DNA of 48,320 nucleotides, taken from NCBI GenBank assembly GCA_035540975.1, contig DATLFN010000038.1, forward strand, positions 1 through 48,320, in the 5' to 3' direction. Below the pieces are notes generated by a model. The model made no database searches. It had not been told where the DNA came from and saw only the letters and a list, made by a program, of their open reading frames with translations. Made by a program: the position numbers and the translations under genes. This document shows positions 22,956 through 31,744 of the stretch, one piece after another; the first letter of the stretch is position 1; every line of letters begins with the position of its first letter. The stretch comes from Acidimicrobiales bacterium. GTDB taxonomy: Bacteria; Actinomycetota; Acidimicrobiia; Acidimicrobiales; GCA-2861595.

Positions 22956-23792
22956 GTGCGCTCGGGCTTCGTGGCGGTGGTCGGTCGACCGAACGTGGGG
23001 AAGTCCACGTTGGTCAACCGCATCCTCGGCACCAAGGTGTCGATCGTCTCCGACAAGCCCCAGACGACGCGCAACCAGGTGCGCGGCGTGCTCAACCGGC
23101 CCGACGCCCAGGTCGTGTTCGTCGACACCCCCGGCGTGCACAAGCCCCGTACCCTCCTCGGCACCCGCTTGAACGACACGGCCGTGTCGGCGGTGGGCGA
23201 CGTGGACGTGGTCGTGCTGGTGATCGACGCCACCGCGCCGCTCGGGCGAGGGGACCGGTTCGTGGCTGCCCGGGTGCCCGGCGACGCCGTCGTCGTCGTC
23301 AACAAGGTCGATGCGGCCTCGCGCGCCCAGGTGCTGGCCCAGCTGGCGGCGGCCGGCCAGCTCGAGCGGGCCGAGTACTTCCCGGTGTCGGCGGTGACGG
23401 GCGAGGGCGTGGACGCGCTGGTGGACGCCCTCGTCGCCCGCCTGCCCGAAGGACCGGCGTACTACCCCGACGACATGGTGACGGACGTGCCCGAGGCGTT
23501 CTGGGTGGCCGAGCTGGTGCGCGAGCAGCTCCTGGCCGTCACCCGCGACGAGCTGCCGCACTCGATCGCCTGCCTGGTGACGGAGTGGGAGTGGCCCCGC
23601 ATCCGCTGCGAGATCCTCGTCGAGCGGGACTCCCAGAAGGGGATCGTCATCGGCAGGCGGGGCGCCGTGCTCAAGGAGGTCGGCACCCGCGTCCGCCACC
23701 AGCTGCCGCCCGGGGCCTTCCTCGAGCTGTTCGTCAAGGTCGACAAGGACTGGCAGCGCCACGCCAAGGCCCTGGAGCGGCTGGGGTACTGA
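22956..23792 (+). CDS. era: GTPase Era
   Basis: The 278-aa protein has G1 GRPNVGKST (10-18), the effector region with PQTTRN, G3 DTPG, G4 NKVD and G5 SAVTGEG. It then has the C-terminal KH domain with VERDSQKGIVIGRRGAVLKE, the diagnostic Era signature. Era binds the 3' end of 16S rRNA during 30S assembly and works with YbeY, which is encoded two genes upstream. The length is slightly short of typical (about 295-300). GTG 22956 gives the expected SGFVAVVGRPNVGKS start. Confidence 0.96.
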   Translation: MRSGFVAVVGRPNVGKSTLVNRILGTKVSIVSDKPQTTRNQVRGVLNRPDAQVVFVDTPGVHKPRTLLGTRLNDTAVSAVGDVDVVVLVIDATAPLGRGDRFVAARVPGDAVVVVNKVDAASRAQVLAQLAAAGQLERAEYFPVSAVTGEGVDALVDALVARLPEGPAYYPDDMVTDVPEAFWVAELVREQLLAVTRDELPHSIACLVTEWEWPRIRCEILVERDSQKGIVIGRRGAVLKEVGTRVRHQLPPGAFLELFVKVDKDWQRHAKALERLGY

Positions 23793-23805
23793 AGGTTTCG
23801 CCGTC

Positions 23806-23937
23806 GCAAGCGGAGCTTGCTCGGCGAGTTCGATCGTGCTCCGGCCCGGCGGCTGAGCCGCCGGGCCTCCGCTCGACGTTTTCGCCGCCGGCTCCGCCGG
23901 CGGGTGGCGTCCAGCCATCGGGGCGGCCTGCGGCCGC
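23806..23937. repeat. Triloop-hairpin intergenic repeat, copy 1
   Basis: Between the convergent era and dinG-like genes four perfect short palindromes with 3-nt loops follow one another: gcaagc-gga-gcttgc (23806-23820), an 11-bp stem with loop tga (23843-23867), ccgccggc-tcc-gccggcgg (23885-23903) and gcggcc-tgc-ggccgc (23923-23937). The block cgatcgtgctccggc (23831-23845) and, 20 bp on, gcctccgctc (23865-23874) recur with the same spacing at 33276-33320. Confidence 0.75.
23843..23867. terminator. Bidirectional terminator-like hairpin
   Basis: An 11-bp perfect stem (ggcccggcggc) with loop TGA lies about 50 bp after era; gttttc follows about 10 bp later. It may terminate era and, in reverse, the dinG-like gene. 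Confidence 0.5.
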
Positions 23938-24010
23938 GCGCGTGGCCGCACGCCCTGGCGACACACCCACCGCGCACGGCCGCACACGCGCCTCTGGCGA
24001 CCGTCTGGGT

Positions 24011-25879
24011 TCAGGTGGCGAGGGCTTCGGCCAGGAAGGCCTCGACCTCGGCGCGGTGGCGGGTGCGGCGCATGGGGGGGAGGGCGCGGACGAGGTCCCA
24101 GCGGTAGCCGGCGGTGGCCAGCCGGGGGTCGAGGACGGCGACGACGCCGCGGTCGGTGGCCGACCGCACGAGACGGCCGGCGCCCTGGGCGAGGAGGGTG
24201 GCGGCGCGGGGGAGGTCGACGAGCCGGAAGGCACCCGGCCCCGCCCGCTCCCGCCGGGCCTGGACCAGCGGCTCGTCCGGGCGCGGGAACGGGACGCGGT
24301 CGATGGTGACGAGGGACAGCGACGGGCCGGGCACGTCGATGCCCTGCCAGTACCCCATGGTGGCGAACAGGCACGACCGCTCGTCGGATGCGAACGCCTC
24401 CACCAGCGCCGGCTTGGGCAGGTCACCCTGGGCGAGGACCGTCCACGGGAGGCGGGGCCGCAGGACCTCGACGGCCGCCTGCATCGCCCGCCAGCTCGTG
24501 AACAGGGCGAGGGTCCTCCCGCCCGCCGCCTTGACCAGTGCCTCCATCTCGGCATGCATGGCGTCGGCGTACCCCGGGCTGCGGGGGTCCGGGAGGTGGG
24601 CGGCGCAGTAGAGGACGGCGTGGTCGGCGTGGGGGAAAGGGCTCCCCACGTCCAGCTCGTCGCACCGCTCGCGCTCGATGCCGACGCGGGCAGCCAGGAG
24701 GGGCGGGACGGTGGCGCTGGTGAGCACCGCCGTGACCTCGCTCCAGAGCCGGCTGGCCAGGAGGCCGCCCACGTCGATCGGCACCATGCGCAGCACCGCG
24801 CCGCCGGTGCGGCCCTCCACCCACGCCACGTACCCGTCCGGGACCGATGCCGCCAGCTGGAGGTCGCCCGCCAGGTGACCGGCGGCCTGGAGCGCCCGGG
24901 CCTTGCGGGCCGAGTCGCCCTCCCCGGAGCGGACGGCGCTCGTCACCCGCTGGAGCCGCTGGGCGGTCAGCTCGACGGCGGCGCCCAGCTCGGTGCCGAG
25001 GTCGGGCGGCACGCGCCGGTCGCGCCACGGTGCGCCGGCTTCCTCCAGCCGGACGGCGGCCGACTCGAGGTCGTCGACCGCTCCGGCGTCGTCGGACGCC
25101 ACCAGCCCACGCGCCGACCGGGCGACCGCCCGTACCCGCCCGGCGCCCAGCTCCAGGCCCAGGCTCTCGGCGGCGACGTCCTCCAGGGCGTGCGCCTCGT
25201 CGAACACCACCACGTCGTGCTCGGGCAGCACGTGACCGCCGCTCGCCAGGTGGGCGCCGTACAGGTGGGTGTTGACGACGACCACGTCGGCCGCCTCCGC
25301 CCGCTGGCGTGCCGCCTCGGCGAAGCACGTCTCGCCGCTCGGGCACTTCGCCGCCCCGGGGCACTCGGTGGCGCTGACGCTGACCGCCGCCCACGCCCGC
25401 GGGCGGGGCTCGAAGTCGAGGTCCGACCGGTCGCCCGTCTCCGTGGTGCGGCCCCACTCGACGAGGCGCAGGACGTCGCGCCCGAGCGGCCCGACGTCGG
25501 CGTCGTCTTCCAGGGTGAGCTGGTCGCCGCCGCCCGTCACCTCGTCGGCCCGCTGGCGGCACAGGTAGTTGGAGCGACCCTTCACCACGGCGAAGTCGAA
25601 CGGCACGCCGAGGTGACGGGCCAGGAACGGGAGGTCCTTGGCGGCGAGCTGGTCCTGGAGCGCCTTGGTGGCCGTCGCCACCACGACCCGCCTGCCCGAG
25701 AGGATGGCGGGCACGAGGTAGCCGACGCTCTTGCCGGTGCCCGTCCCCGCCTGGACCACGAGGTGGCGCCCGGTGGTGACGGCGCGAGCCACCGCCTCCG
25801 CCATCGCCACCTGGCCGGGCCGCTCCTCGCCGGCCGGCAGCGCGGCGCGCACGCGGTCCAGCGCCGCCTTCACGTCCAC
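24011..25879 (-). CDS. dinG: DinG-family ATP-dependent helicase (XPD-like)
   Basis: The 622-aa SF2 helicase starts RPGQVAMAEAVARAVTTGRH with Walker A AGTGTGKS (about 44-51), motif Ia VVVATATKALQDQL, and DEAH-box VVFDEAHALED. Cysteines placed for a 4Fe-4S cluster occur at SNYLCRQ, and in TECPGAAKCPSGETCF. The C-terminal lobe has LALFTSWRAMQAAVEVLRPR, FATMGYWQGIDVPG and QGAGRLVRS. The family unwinds D-loops, R-loops and forked DNA. GTG 25879 has a TACGGT box 6 nt upstream. It is convergent with era. Confidence 0.92.
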   Translation of the reverse strand: MDVKAALDRVRAALPAGEERPGQVAMAEAVARAVTTGRHLVVQAGTGTGKSVGYLVPAILSGRRVVVATATKALQDQLAAKDLPFLARHLGVPFDFAVVKGRSNYLCRQRADEVTGGGDQLTLEDDADVGPLGRDVLRLVEWGRTTETGDRSDLDFEPRPRAWAAVSVSATECPGAAKCPSGETCFAEAARQRAEAADVVVVNTHLYGAHLASGGHVLPEHDVVVFDEAHALEDVAAESLGLELGAGRVRAVARSARGLVASDDAGAVDDLESAAVRLEEAGAPWRDRRVPPDLGTELGAAVELTAQRLQRVTSAVRSGEGDSARKARALQAAGHLAGDLQLAASVPDGYVAWVEGRTGGAVLRMVPIDVGGLLASRLWSEVTAVLTSATVPPLLAARVGIERERCDELDVGSPFPHADHAVLYCAAHLPDPRSPGYADAMHAEMEALVKAAGGRTLALFTSWRAMQAAVEVLRPRLPWTVLAQGDLPKPALVEAFASDERSCLFATMGYWQGIDVPGPSLSLVTIDRVPFPRPDEPLVQARRERAGPGAFRLVDLPRAATLLAQGAGRLVRSATDRGVVAVLDPRLATAGYRWDLVRALPPMRRTRHRAEVEAFLAEALAT

Positions 25880-25885
25880 GCGACG

Positions 25886-25891
25886 ACCGTA
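25886..25891 (-). promoter_or_regulatory. -10 box of leaderless dinG-like gene
   Basis: TACGGT on the minus strand, 6 nt before GTG 25879; no Shine-Dalgarno sequence. Confidence 0.5.
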
Positions 25892-25986
25892 CCGGCCGAC
25901 CGGCGCTCACGGGTCGTGACGACCATCCCCGATTCCGGGAGCGCACCCCGGTACGTTCGCGACGACCGGGATTCCAGGAGGGAACG

Positions 25987-26289
25987 ATGCCAGGCAAATT
26001 CGTCGTCAAGAAGGGCACGACGGGGAAGTTCCGTTTCTCGCTGCTGTCCACCAACGGCCAGGTCGTGGCCACCAGCGAGGCGTACAACAGCAAGGCCTCG
26101 GCCATGAACGGGATCAAGGCCGTCCGCAACCTGGCCGGCGGGGCCGAGGTGGAGGACCAGACCACCAAGGCATGGGCCGCGGGCGAGGCCGACCGCAAGG
26201 CCGCCGCCACCGCCAAGAAGGCCGCCGCCAAGAAGCGGGCCGCCAAGAAGGCCGCTCCCCGCAAGGCCGCCGCCTCCTCGGGCAGCTGA
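25987..26289 (+). CDS. DUF1508 (YegP-like) protein with H1-like Lys/Ala tail
   Basis: The 100-aa protein has one DUF1508 repeat in residues 1-57 (KFVVKKGTTGKFRFSLLSTN, VVATSEAYNSKASAMNGIKA), a small beta fold of unknown function. Residues ~67-97 are a basic Lys/Ala repeat (KAAATAKKAAAKKRAAKKAA) like histone H1 or actinobacterial HupB and Lsr2-associated tails. The combination suggests DNA or RNA association, as inference. ATG 25987 follows aggaggga. A TACGTT box about 35 nt upstream may be its -10. Confidence 0.85.
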   Translation: MPGKFVVKKGTTGKFRFSLLSTNGQVVATSEAYNSKASAMNGIKAVRNLAGGAEVEDQTTKAWAAGEADRKAAATAKKAAAKKRAAKKAAPRKAAASSGS

Positions 26290-26354
26290 GCCGGGCGCCG
26301 GCGGAACGGCCCGCCGGCTTCGCGAACAACGCCGGGGCGGCCGTGGACGGGCGG

Positions 26355-26360
26355 TACGCT
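26355..26360 (+). promoter_or_regulatory. -10-like box before yceH leader
   Basis: TACGCT, 8 nt before GTG 26369. This is slightly longer than the 6-7 nt seen at the other leaderless starts. Confidence 0.35.
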
Positions 26361-26368
26361 CGCCGGCC

Positions 26369-26419
26369 GTGGCCGGTGAACGAGCAGGGGTGGCGGGCGT
26401 GAAGGGCGGGGCGCCGTGA
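26369..26419 (+). CDS. Possible 16-aa leader peptide coupled to yceH
   Basis: GTG 26369, 8 nt after a TACGCT box, opens a frame encoding VAGERAGVAGVKGGAP. Its TGA overlaps the yceH start codon (GTGA). The geometry suggests a leaderless short peptide whose translation delivers ribosomes to yceH. It is very short, so this is tentative. Confidence 0.3.
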   Translation: MAGERAGVAGVKGGAP

Positions 26420-27132
26420 TCTCCCTCGACCCTGTGGAGGCCCGCTTGATCGGCGCGCTGGTCGAGAAGCAGATGACGACGCCACAGCAGTACCCGCTGA
26501 CCCTGAACGCGCTGGTGGCGGCGTGCAACCAGACGTCGAGCCGCAACCCGGTCGTCTCCTACGACGACCGCACCGTCGATTCGGCCCTCACCCGGCTCAA
26601 GGAGAAGCGCCTGTTGCGCTTCGTGTTCCCGTCGCACGGCCGGTCCGTCACCCGCTACCGCCAGGTGCTCGAGGAGGTCCTGCCCCTCGAGCGGCGCCAG
26701 CTGGCGCTCCTGGCCGTGCTCCTGCTGCGGGGCCCGCAGACGCTGGGCGAGCTGCGCAGCCGCACCGAGCGCATGGCCGAGTTCGCCTCGCTGGACGAGA
26801 TCGACGACGAGCTCGACGACCTGGCGTCGAGGGAGGAGCCGCTGGTCGCCCGCCTGCCTCGCGAGCCCGGCCGCAAGGAGACGCGCTACGCCCAGCTGCT
26901 GGCGGCCGACACGGGTGCCGTCGCCGTCGCCTCGACCGAGGCGTACGCGGCGGCGCCGGCGCCACGACCGGAGGCGTACGCGGCGGCGCCGCCGGCACCA
27001 CGGCCGGTCGACGCCGGGCACCACGACGCCGGCCACGGGTCCCTCGCCTCGCAGGTCGCCGTGCTGCGGGCCGAGGTGGCGGCCCTGCGCCGCGACCTCG
27101 ACGAGGTCGTCGCCAGGCTCGGCGGTCGCTAG
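26416..27132 (+). CDS. YceH family protein (DUF480)
   Basis: The 238-aa protein matches the YceH/DUF480 family: LDPVEARLIGALVEKQMTTP, YPLTLNALVAACNQTSSRNP, then GPQTLGELRSRTERMAEFAS. The family has two winged-helix domains and an unknown role. Between the second winged helix and a C-terminal coiled coil (SQVAVLRAEVAALRRDLDEV) is an Ala/Pro linker with a near-perfect internal repeat (EAYAAAPAPRP twice, residues ~174-198). GTG 26416 fits the family start and may be translationally coupled to a short upstream peptide. Confidence 0.88.
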   Translation: MISLDPVEARLIGALVEKQMTTPQQYPLTLNALVAACNQTSSRNPVVSYDDRTVDSALTRLKEKRLLRFVFPSHGRSVTRYRQVLEEVLPLERRQLALLAVLLLRGPQTLGELRSRTERMAEFASLDEIDDELDDLASREEPLVARLPREPGRKETRYAQLLAADTGAVAVASTEAYAAAPAPRPEAYAAAPPAPRPVDAGHHDAGHGSLASQVAVLRAEVAALRRDLDEVVARLGGR

Positions 27133-27172
27133 CCGGGCCCCGTCGCGCGGGCGGCAGCCGGCCGGCGTCCCG

Positions 27173-28147
27173 TCAGCGTGCCCAGTACGGGTGGGAGAAC
27201 GGGTCGGTGGGGGTCGTCAGGATGTCGGCGCCGTCGTCGGTGACGACGAGGGTGTGCTCGAACTGGGCGGCGCGGCGTCCGTCGGCCGTCACCGCCGTCC
27301 AGCCGTCGGGCCACATGCGGGCCTGCCACCCGCCCATGGTGATCATCGGCTCGATTGTGAAGGTCATCCCCGGCTCCAGCGGCTCGCGGCGGGCAGGATC
27401 GTGGTAGTGGGGGACGCAGAACCCGCTGTGGAACATCTCGCCGACGCCGTGCCCCACGAACTGGCGCACCACCCCGAACCCGGCCGCCTCGGCGTGCTCC
27501 TGGATGGCCCTGCCGATGAGGTTGAGCGGCCGCCCCGGCGCCACCACCTCGACGGCCCGCTCCAGGCACTCGCGCGTCACCCGTATGAGCCGGCCGGAGG
27601 CGGCGTCCACGTTGCCCACCGGGACGGTGACGCACGTGTCCCCGTGCACGCCGTCGAGGAACAGGGTGACGTCGAGGCTGACGATGTCGCCGTCGACCAG
27701 GGCCCGGTCGTCCGGGATGCCGTGGCAGATGACCTCGTTGACCGACGTGCAGAGGGACTTGGGGAACGGCTGCACCGATCCCTCGTAGTTGAGCGGGCTC
27801 GGGTAGGCGCCCCCCTCCAGGACCAGGCGGTGGCACAGGGCGTCGAGGTCGTCCGTCGTGGCGCCCGGGACGGCGGCGGCGGCCACGGCGGCCAGCACGT
27901 CCGCCGCCGCCCGGCCTGCCCGGCGCATGCGCCCGATCACGTCCGGCGACTTGACGATGGGCTCGGGCCAGCGGTCGACGACGCCGGTGTCGGCGTAGGA
28001 CGGCCTGGCGATCCCCTCGGGGACCGTGCGCCGGTCGCCGATGCGGCCCGCCCGAACCGGCTCGTACGCCGCCCGGTGGCAGCGCTTGAACTTGCGCCCG
28101 CTGCCGCACCAGCAAGGGTCGTTCGACTTCACCACCGTGTGGGTCAC
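27173..28147 (-). CDS. map: Type I methionine aminopeptidase with SEC-C zinc motif
   Basis: The 324-aa protein begins with a SEC-C zinc knuckle ([16 protein letters not shown], CxC-x8-CH), and the catalytic pita-bread domain follows. Its metal ligands are visible in [15 protein letters not shown] and HGDTCVTVP (two Asp), GHGVGEMFH (His), TFTIEPM (Glu) and QFEHTLVVT (Glu). It removes the initiator Met from nascent proteins; the SEC-C extension may aid ribosome association. GTG 28147 overlaps the aroC stop (GTGA), so the two are translationally coupled. Confidence 0.95.
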   Translation of the reverse strand: MTHTVVKSNDPCWCGSGRKFKRCHRAAYEPVRAGRIGDRRTVPEGIARPSYADTGVVDRWPEPIVKSPDVIGRMRRAGRAAADVLAAVAAAAVPGATTDDLDALCHRLVLEGGAYPSPLNYEGSVQPFPKSLCTSVNEVICHGIPDDRALVDGDIVSLDVTLFLDGVHGDTCVTVPVGNVDAASGRLIRVTRECLERAVEVVAPGRPLNLIGRAIQEHAEAAGFGVVRQFVGHGVGEMFHSGFCVPHYHDPARREPLEPGMTFTIEPMITMGGWQARMWPDGWTAVTADGRRAAQFEHTLVVTDDGADILTTPTDPFSHPYWAR

Positions 28148-29244
28148 GGGGCCCCGCCGAGCACGTCCACCGCCCGCTGGCGCAGCCAGTGGTCGGCGAG
28201 GACCAGGCACGCCATGGCCTCCACGATGGGGACGGCCCGGGGGAGGACGCACGGGTCGTGCCTTCCCTTGGCCGCCAGGGTGACCTCGTTGCCGGCGCGG
28301 TCCACCGTCTGCTGCGGCCGGGCGATGGTGGCGGTGGGCTTGAAGGCCACGCGGAGCAGCACGGGGGCGCCGTTGGTGATGCCGCCCTGCACGCCGCCCG
28401 AGCGGTTGGTGGCCGTCACCGGCCGCCCGTCGGCGCCGGGCAGGAACGGGTCGTTGTGGGCCAGGCCGGTGAGGCGGGCCCCGCCGAAGCCGCTGCCCAC
28501 CTCGAAGCCCTTGGCGGCCGGGAGCGACAGCATGGCCTTGGCCAGGTCGGCCTCCAGCTTGTCGAACACCGGCTCGCCGAGGCCGGCGGGCACGTGGCGG
28601 GCCACGCACGCCACCACGCCGCCCAGCGAGTCGCCGCGGCGGCGGGCGTCGTCGATGGCGGCCGCCATGGCGTCGGCCGCCGCCGGGTCGGGGCAGCGCA
28701 CCGCGTTCGCCTCGACGGCCTCGCTCGTGACCACCGTCTCGTCCACCTTGGCGTCGATCTCGTGCACCGACTCGACCCAGGCCAGGACCTCCACGCCGGC
28801 CACCGTGCGCAGCAGCTTGCGGGCGACGGCACCGGCCGCCACCCGACCCGTGGTCTCCCGGGCGCTGGCCCGCCCCCCGCCCCGCCAGTCCCGGACGCCG
28901 TACTTCGCCTCGGTGGTGAAATCGGCGTGGGACGGGCGGTACACGTCCTTCATCTCCTCGTAGGCCCCGCTGCGGGCGTCGGTGTTGCGGACCACCACGG
29001 TGATGGGCGTCCCCAGGGTGACGCCGTCGAAGACGCCCGAGAGGAGCTCGGCGCGGTCACCCTCCTTGCGCTGGGTGGTGAGGCGGCTCTGGCCGGGGCG
29101 CCGGCGGTCGAGGTCGGCCTGGACCTCGTCGACGGACAGCGGCAGCCGGGGCGGGCAACCGTCCACCACGACGCCCACCGCGGCGCCGTGCGACTCGCCG
29201 AAGGTCGTCACGCGGAACGCCCGGCCGAAGGTGCTTCCGCCCAT
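28144..29244 (-). CDS. aroC: Chorismate synthase
   Basis: The 366-aa enzyme has the conserved [17 protein letters not shown] near the N-terminus, [20 protein letters not shown] (residue ~105) and [20 protein letters not shown] with the FMN-binding arginines. It ends with [20 protein letters not shown] and [17 protein letters not shown]. It converts EPSP to chorismate using reduced FMN. Length is typical. ATG 29244 has TAGCCT 6 nt upstream. No other shikimate gene is in the window; the coupled partner downstream is map. Confidence 0.97.
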   Translation of the reverse strand: MGGSTFGRAFRVTTFGESHGAAVGVVVDGCPPRLPLSVDEVQADLDRRRPGQSRLTTQRKEGDRAELLSGVFDGVTLGTPITVVVRNTDARSGAYEEMKDVYRPSHADFTTEAKYGVRDWRGGGRASARETTGRVAAGAVARKLLRTVAGVEVLAWVESVHEIDAKVDETVVTSEAVEANAVRCPDPAAADAMAAAIDDARRRGDSLGGVVACVARHVPAGLGEPVFDKLEADLAKAMLSLPAAKGFEVGSGFGGARLTGLAHNDPFLPGADGRPVTATNRSGGVQGGITNGAPVLLRVAFKPTATIARPQQTVDRAGNEVTLAAKGRHDPCVLPRAVPIVEAMACLVLADHWLRQRAVDVLGGAP

Positions 29245-29250
29245 GCACGA

Positions 29251-29256
29251 AGGCTA
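29251..29256 (-). promoter_or_regulatory. -10 box of leaderless aroC-map operon
   Basis: TAGCCT on the minus strand, 6 nt before ATG 29244. Confidence 0.55.
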
Positions 29257-29286
29257 CGGGATCGGCCGCCGGACGACGGGGCGTGC

Positions 29287-30276
29287 TCAGGCGTGGGCGG
29301 CTGCCTGCCGGGGCTGCGCCTCGCCGGCCCGGGAGGCGCTCACCGGGACGTCGCCGGGCACCCGGGGGACCTCGATCTCCGCCGTGACCGTGCCGTGGTC
29401 CTCCTCCCACCGCACGACGTTCAGCGTGGCGGCGTACACCACGAGCCGCCCGAAGAACAGGAGCCAGGCGAGGATGGCGAACACCACCCCGATGGACCCG
29501 TAGAGGGCCGACGTCGAGCTGACGACACGCGGGACGTAGATGCCACCGACGGTCTGGAGCACCTGCAGCCCGACGGCGCCCAGGACGGCACCGGGGAGCA
29601 GCGGCTTCCACCCCACGTTGCGGTTGGTGAGCGCCTTGAACGTCCACAACCACAGCGCGATGCCGACGGCCAGGTTGCCGACGAGGGCGGCCGGCCACGC
29701 CGGGCCGGGGAGCTGGCGCAGGACGAAGGTGAGCCCGAAGGAGGCGAGGAAGATGACGGGGGCGCCGGCCAGCCACATGAGGCCGAACAGCTTGTCCCGG
29801 AGGCCGCGGCCGGTCGCCTGCCAGACGGAGTCGAAGGCGAACTGAAAGGCGGCCACCAGGCCCAGGCCGGACCACAGGAGGCCGGCGATGCCGATGGCCG
29901 AGGCCGCCTTGCCGCTCGACTCGGCCTGCTCGAACGCCCGCCGCAGCACCGTGGTGGTGGTGGGGTCGGTGATGCCGAGGTTCCCGATGACGGTCCCCGG
30001 CAAATCGGCGGCGTTGCGGGAGACGAGTCCGACGACGCCCACCACGGCGAGCAGCAGCGGGAACAGCGAGAGGAAGGCGGTGAGGGTGACGGCGGCGCCG
30101 AGGTAGTTGCCGTGCACCTCCTCGAACCGCTTCTGGACGCGCAGCGCGGTCTCCACCCAAGCCCAGCGCCTGGCCAGGGGGCAGAGCACCCGCTCGATCA
30201 CGAGGTCGCTGTACCCCCCGAGGGCACTGCCGTAATCCGTCCGGGTCCGCGCTGGCCCGGCGGGGCGCGGGGCCAC
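29287..30276 (-). CDS. YihY/BrkB-family membrane protein
   Basis: The 329-aa protein has about six transmembrane helices and the family motifs YLGAAVTLTAFLSLFPLLLA (helix 1), GIAGLLWSGLGLVAAFQFAF followed by DSVWQ, and TFKALTNRNVGWKPLLPGAV. It ends with GSIGVVFAILAWLLFFGRLV and VYAATLNVV. The role of the family is not settled (it was once called ribonuclease BN in error). GTG 30276 overlaps nothing but sits only 20 bp from uppS, which is divergent; a start further in is possible. The C-terminal tail is polar and low complexity. Confidence 0.88.
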   Translation of the reverse strand: MAPRPAGPARTRTDYGSALGGYSDLVIERVLCPLARRWAWVETALRVQKRFEEVHGNYLGAAVTLTAFLSLFPLLLAVVGVVGLVSRNAADLPGTVIGNLGITDPTTTTVLRRAFEQAESSGKAASAIGIAGLLWSGLGLVAAFQFAFDSVWQATGRGLRDKLFGLMWLAGAPVIFLASFGLTFVLRQLPGPAWPAALVGNLAVGIALWLWTFKALTNRNVGWKPLLPGAVLGAVGLQVLQTVGGIYVPRVVSSTSALYGSIGVVFAILAWLLFFGRLVVYAATLNVVRWEEDHGTVTAEIEVPRVPGDVPVSASRAGEAQPRQAAAHA

Positions 30277-30284
30277 CGGCGCGG

Positions 30285-30290
30285 TACCGT
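30285..30290 (+). promoter_or_regulatory. -10 box of leaderless uppS
   Basis: TACCGT, 6 nt before GTG 30297. Confidence 0.55.
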
Positions 30291-30296
30291 CGCTCC

Positions 30297-31016
30297 GTGG
30301 ACCTCGACGGCATCGACCCGACGCGGGTGCCGGCCCACATCGGCTGCGTCATGGACGGCAACGGCCGCTGGGCCAAGAAGCGCGGCCTGCCCCGCACCGA
30401 GGGCCACGGCGCCGGGGAGGAGGCCCTGTTCGACGCCGTCGAGGGCGCCCTCGAGCTGGGCGTGAAGTGGCTCACCGTGTACGCCTTCTCCACCGAGAAC
30501 TGGAAGCGCCCGGCCGACGAGGTCCGGTACCTCATGCGGTTCAACGAGTCGCTCCTCCTCCGCCGCCGGGACGAGCTGAACGAACGCGGCGTCCGCATCC
30601 GCTTCGCCGGCCGGCGGGACTGGCGGGTGCCCCGGCGCCTCCTGCGACGGATGGACGAGGCCCTGGAGCTGACGTCGGGCAACCGGGTGATGACCCTCAC
30701 CATCGCCTTCAACTATGGCGGCCGGGCCGAGATCGTGGACGCCGTGCGGGCTCTGGTGGCGTCGGGCGTGAGCCCCGACCGCATCGACGAGAAGGCCATC
30801 CGGGCCCACCTCTACCTGCCGGACATGCCCGACCCGGACCTGGTGATCCGCACGTCCGGGGAGTTCCGCATCTCCAACTTCCTGCTGTGGGAGCTGGCGT
30901 ACAGCGAGCTGGTGTTCACCGACGTGCTGTGGCCCGACTTCCGGCGGGAGAACCTGTTCGAGGCCGTGCGGGAGTTCCAGCGCCGCGACCGTCGCTTCGG
31001 CGGCCTGGACGTGTGA
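30297..31016 (+). CDS. uppS: cis-Prenyltransferase (undecaprenyl/decaprenyl diphosphate synthase family)
   Basis: The 239-aa protein opens with PAHIGCVMDGNGRWAKKRGL, including the catalytic Asp of MDGNGRWA, then GHGAGEEALFDAVEGA. It contains LTVYAFSTENWKRP and ends with DPDLVIRTSGEFRISNFLLW and ELVFTDVLWPDF. The family makes the C50/C55 lipid carrier for peptidoglycan and other wall glycans from FPP and IPP. Chain length cannot be told from sequence here. recO begins one base after the stop, as in many actinobacteria. Confidence 0.95.
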   Translation: MDLDGIDPTRVPAHIGCVMDGNGRWAKKRGLPRTEGHGAGEEALFDAVEGALELGVKWLTVYAFSTENWKRPADEVRYLMRFNESLLLRRRDELNERGVRIRFAGRRDWRVPRRLLRRMDEALELTSGNRVMTLTIAFNYGGRAEIVDAVRALVASGVSPDRIDEKAIRAHLYLPDMPDPDLVIRTSGEFRISNFLLWELAYSELVFTDVLWPDFRRENLFEAVREFQRRDRRFGGLDV

Positions 31017-31017
31017 G

Positions 31018-31731
31018 GTGGGCCTCTACCGGGACGAGGGCGTGGTGCTGCGCACCATCCGCCTCGGCGAGGCCGATCGCATCGTCACCCTCGTCACCCG
31101 GGCGCACGGCAAGGTGCGGGCCGTCGCCAAGGGGGTGCGGAAGACCAAGAGCCGCTTCGGCGCCCGGCTGGAGCCGCTGAGCCACGTCAGCCTGCTCCTC
31201 TACGAGGGCAGGGAGCTCGACATCGTCACCCAGGCCGAGAGCCTCGACCACTTCCGCGCCATCCGGGACGACCTCGACCGGCTGGCCCGGGCGTCGTCGA
31301 TGCTCGAGGTGGTGGACCAGGTGGCGCAGGAGCGCGAGCCCAGCCCCCGCCTGTACCAGCTCCTGGTGGGCGGGCTGCGGGCGCTGGCCGCCTCCGACAA
31401 CCCGCTGGTCGGCGCCGCCTTCTTCTGGAGGCTCCTGTCGCTGGAGGGGGCGCACCCGCTGCTCGACCAGTGCGCGGCGTGCGGGTCGGTGGAGGACCTG
31501 GTCGCCTTCGACCTGGCCGAGGGCGGGGCCCTGTGCCGGCGGTGCCGGCGCGGCGTGCCGGTGAGCCCGGACGCGCTCGCCCTGCTGCGGAGGGTGCTGG
31601 GCGGGGGCCTGGCCGACGCCCTCAACGAAGCCCCCGGGCCCCCGGCCACCGAGTTGGAGCACCTGGCGAACCGCTCGATGGAGCACCACCTCGAGCGCCG
31701 GCTGCGCTCGCTCCACGTGCTCGACGGCTGA
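31018..31731 (+). CDS. recO: DNA repair protein RecO
   Basis: The 237-aa protein has an N-terminal OB fold (LYRDEGVVLRTIRLGEADRI, VRAVAKGVRKTKSRFGARLE) and a helical C-domain with a four-cysteine zinc site (CAACG at ~160 and CRRC at ~185). RecO anneals strands and loads RecA with RecR in gap repair. It is translationally linked to uppS (1-nt spacing). GTG 31018 gives the standard MGLYRDEGVVL start. Confidence 0.95.
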   Translation: MGLYRDEGVVLRTIRLGEADRIVTLVTRAHGKVRAVAKGVRKTKSRFGARLEPLSHVSLLLYEGRELDIVTQAESLDHFRAIRDDLDRLARASSMLEVVDQVAQEREPSPRLYQLLVGGLRALAASDNPLVGAAFFWRLLSLEGAHPLLDQCAACGSVEDLVAFDLAEGGALCRRCRRGVPVSPDALALLRRVLGGGLADALNEAPGPPATELEHLANRSMEHHLERRLRSLHVLDG

Positions 31732-31744
31732 GCACCTGTATCAC

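Noticed and set aside
22817-26107. Plus-strand frame of about 1,100 codons
   Set aside because: It overlaps era in another frame and is antisense to the dinG-like helicase; both have full motif sets.
26940-27010. Tandem DNA repeat
   Set aside because: The repeated gaggcgtacgcggcggcgcc units encode the EAYAAAP linker of YceH and are best read as a protein linker duplication.
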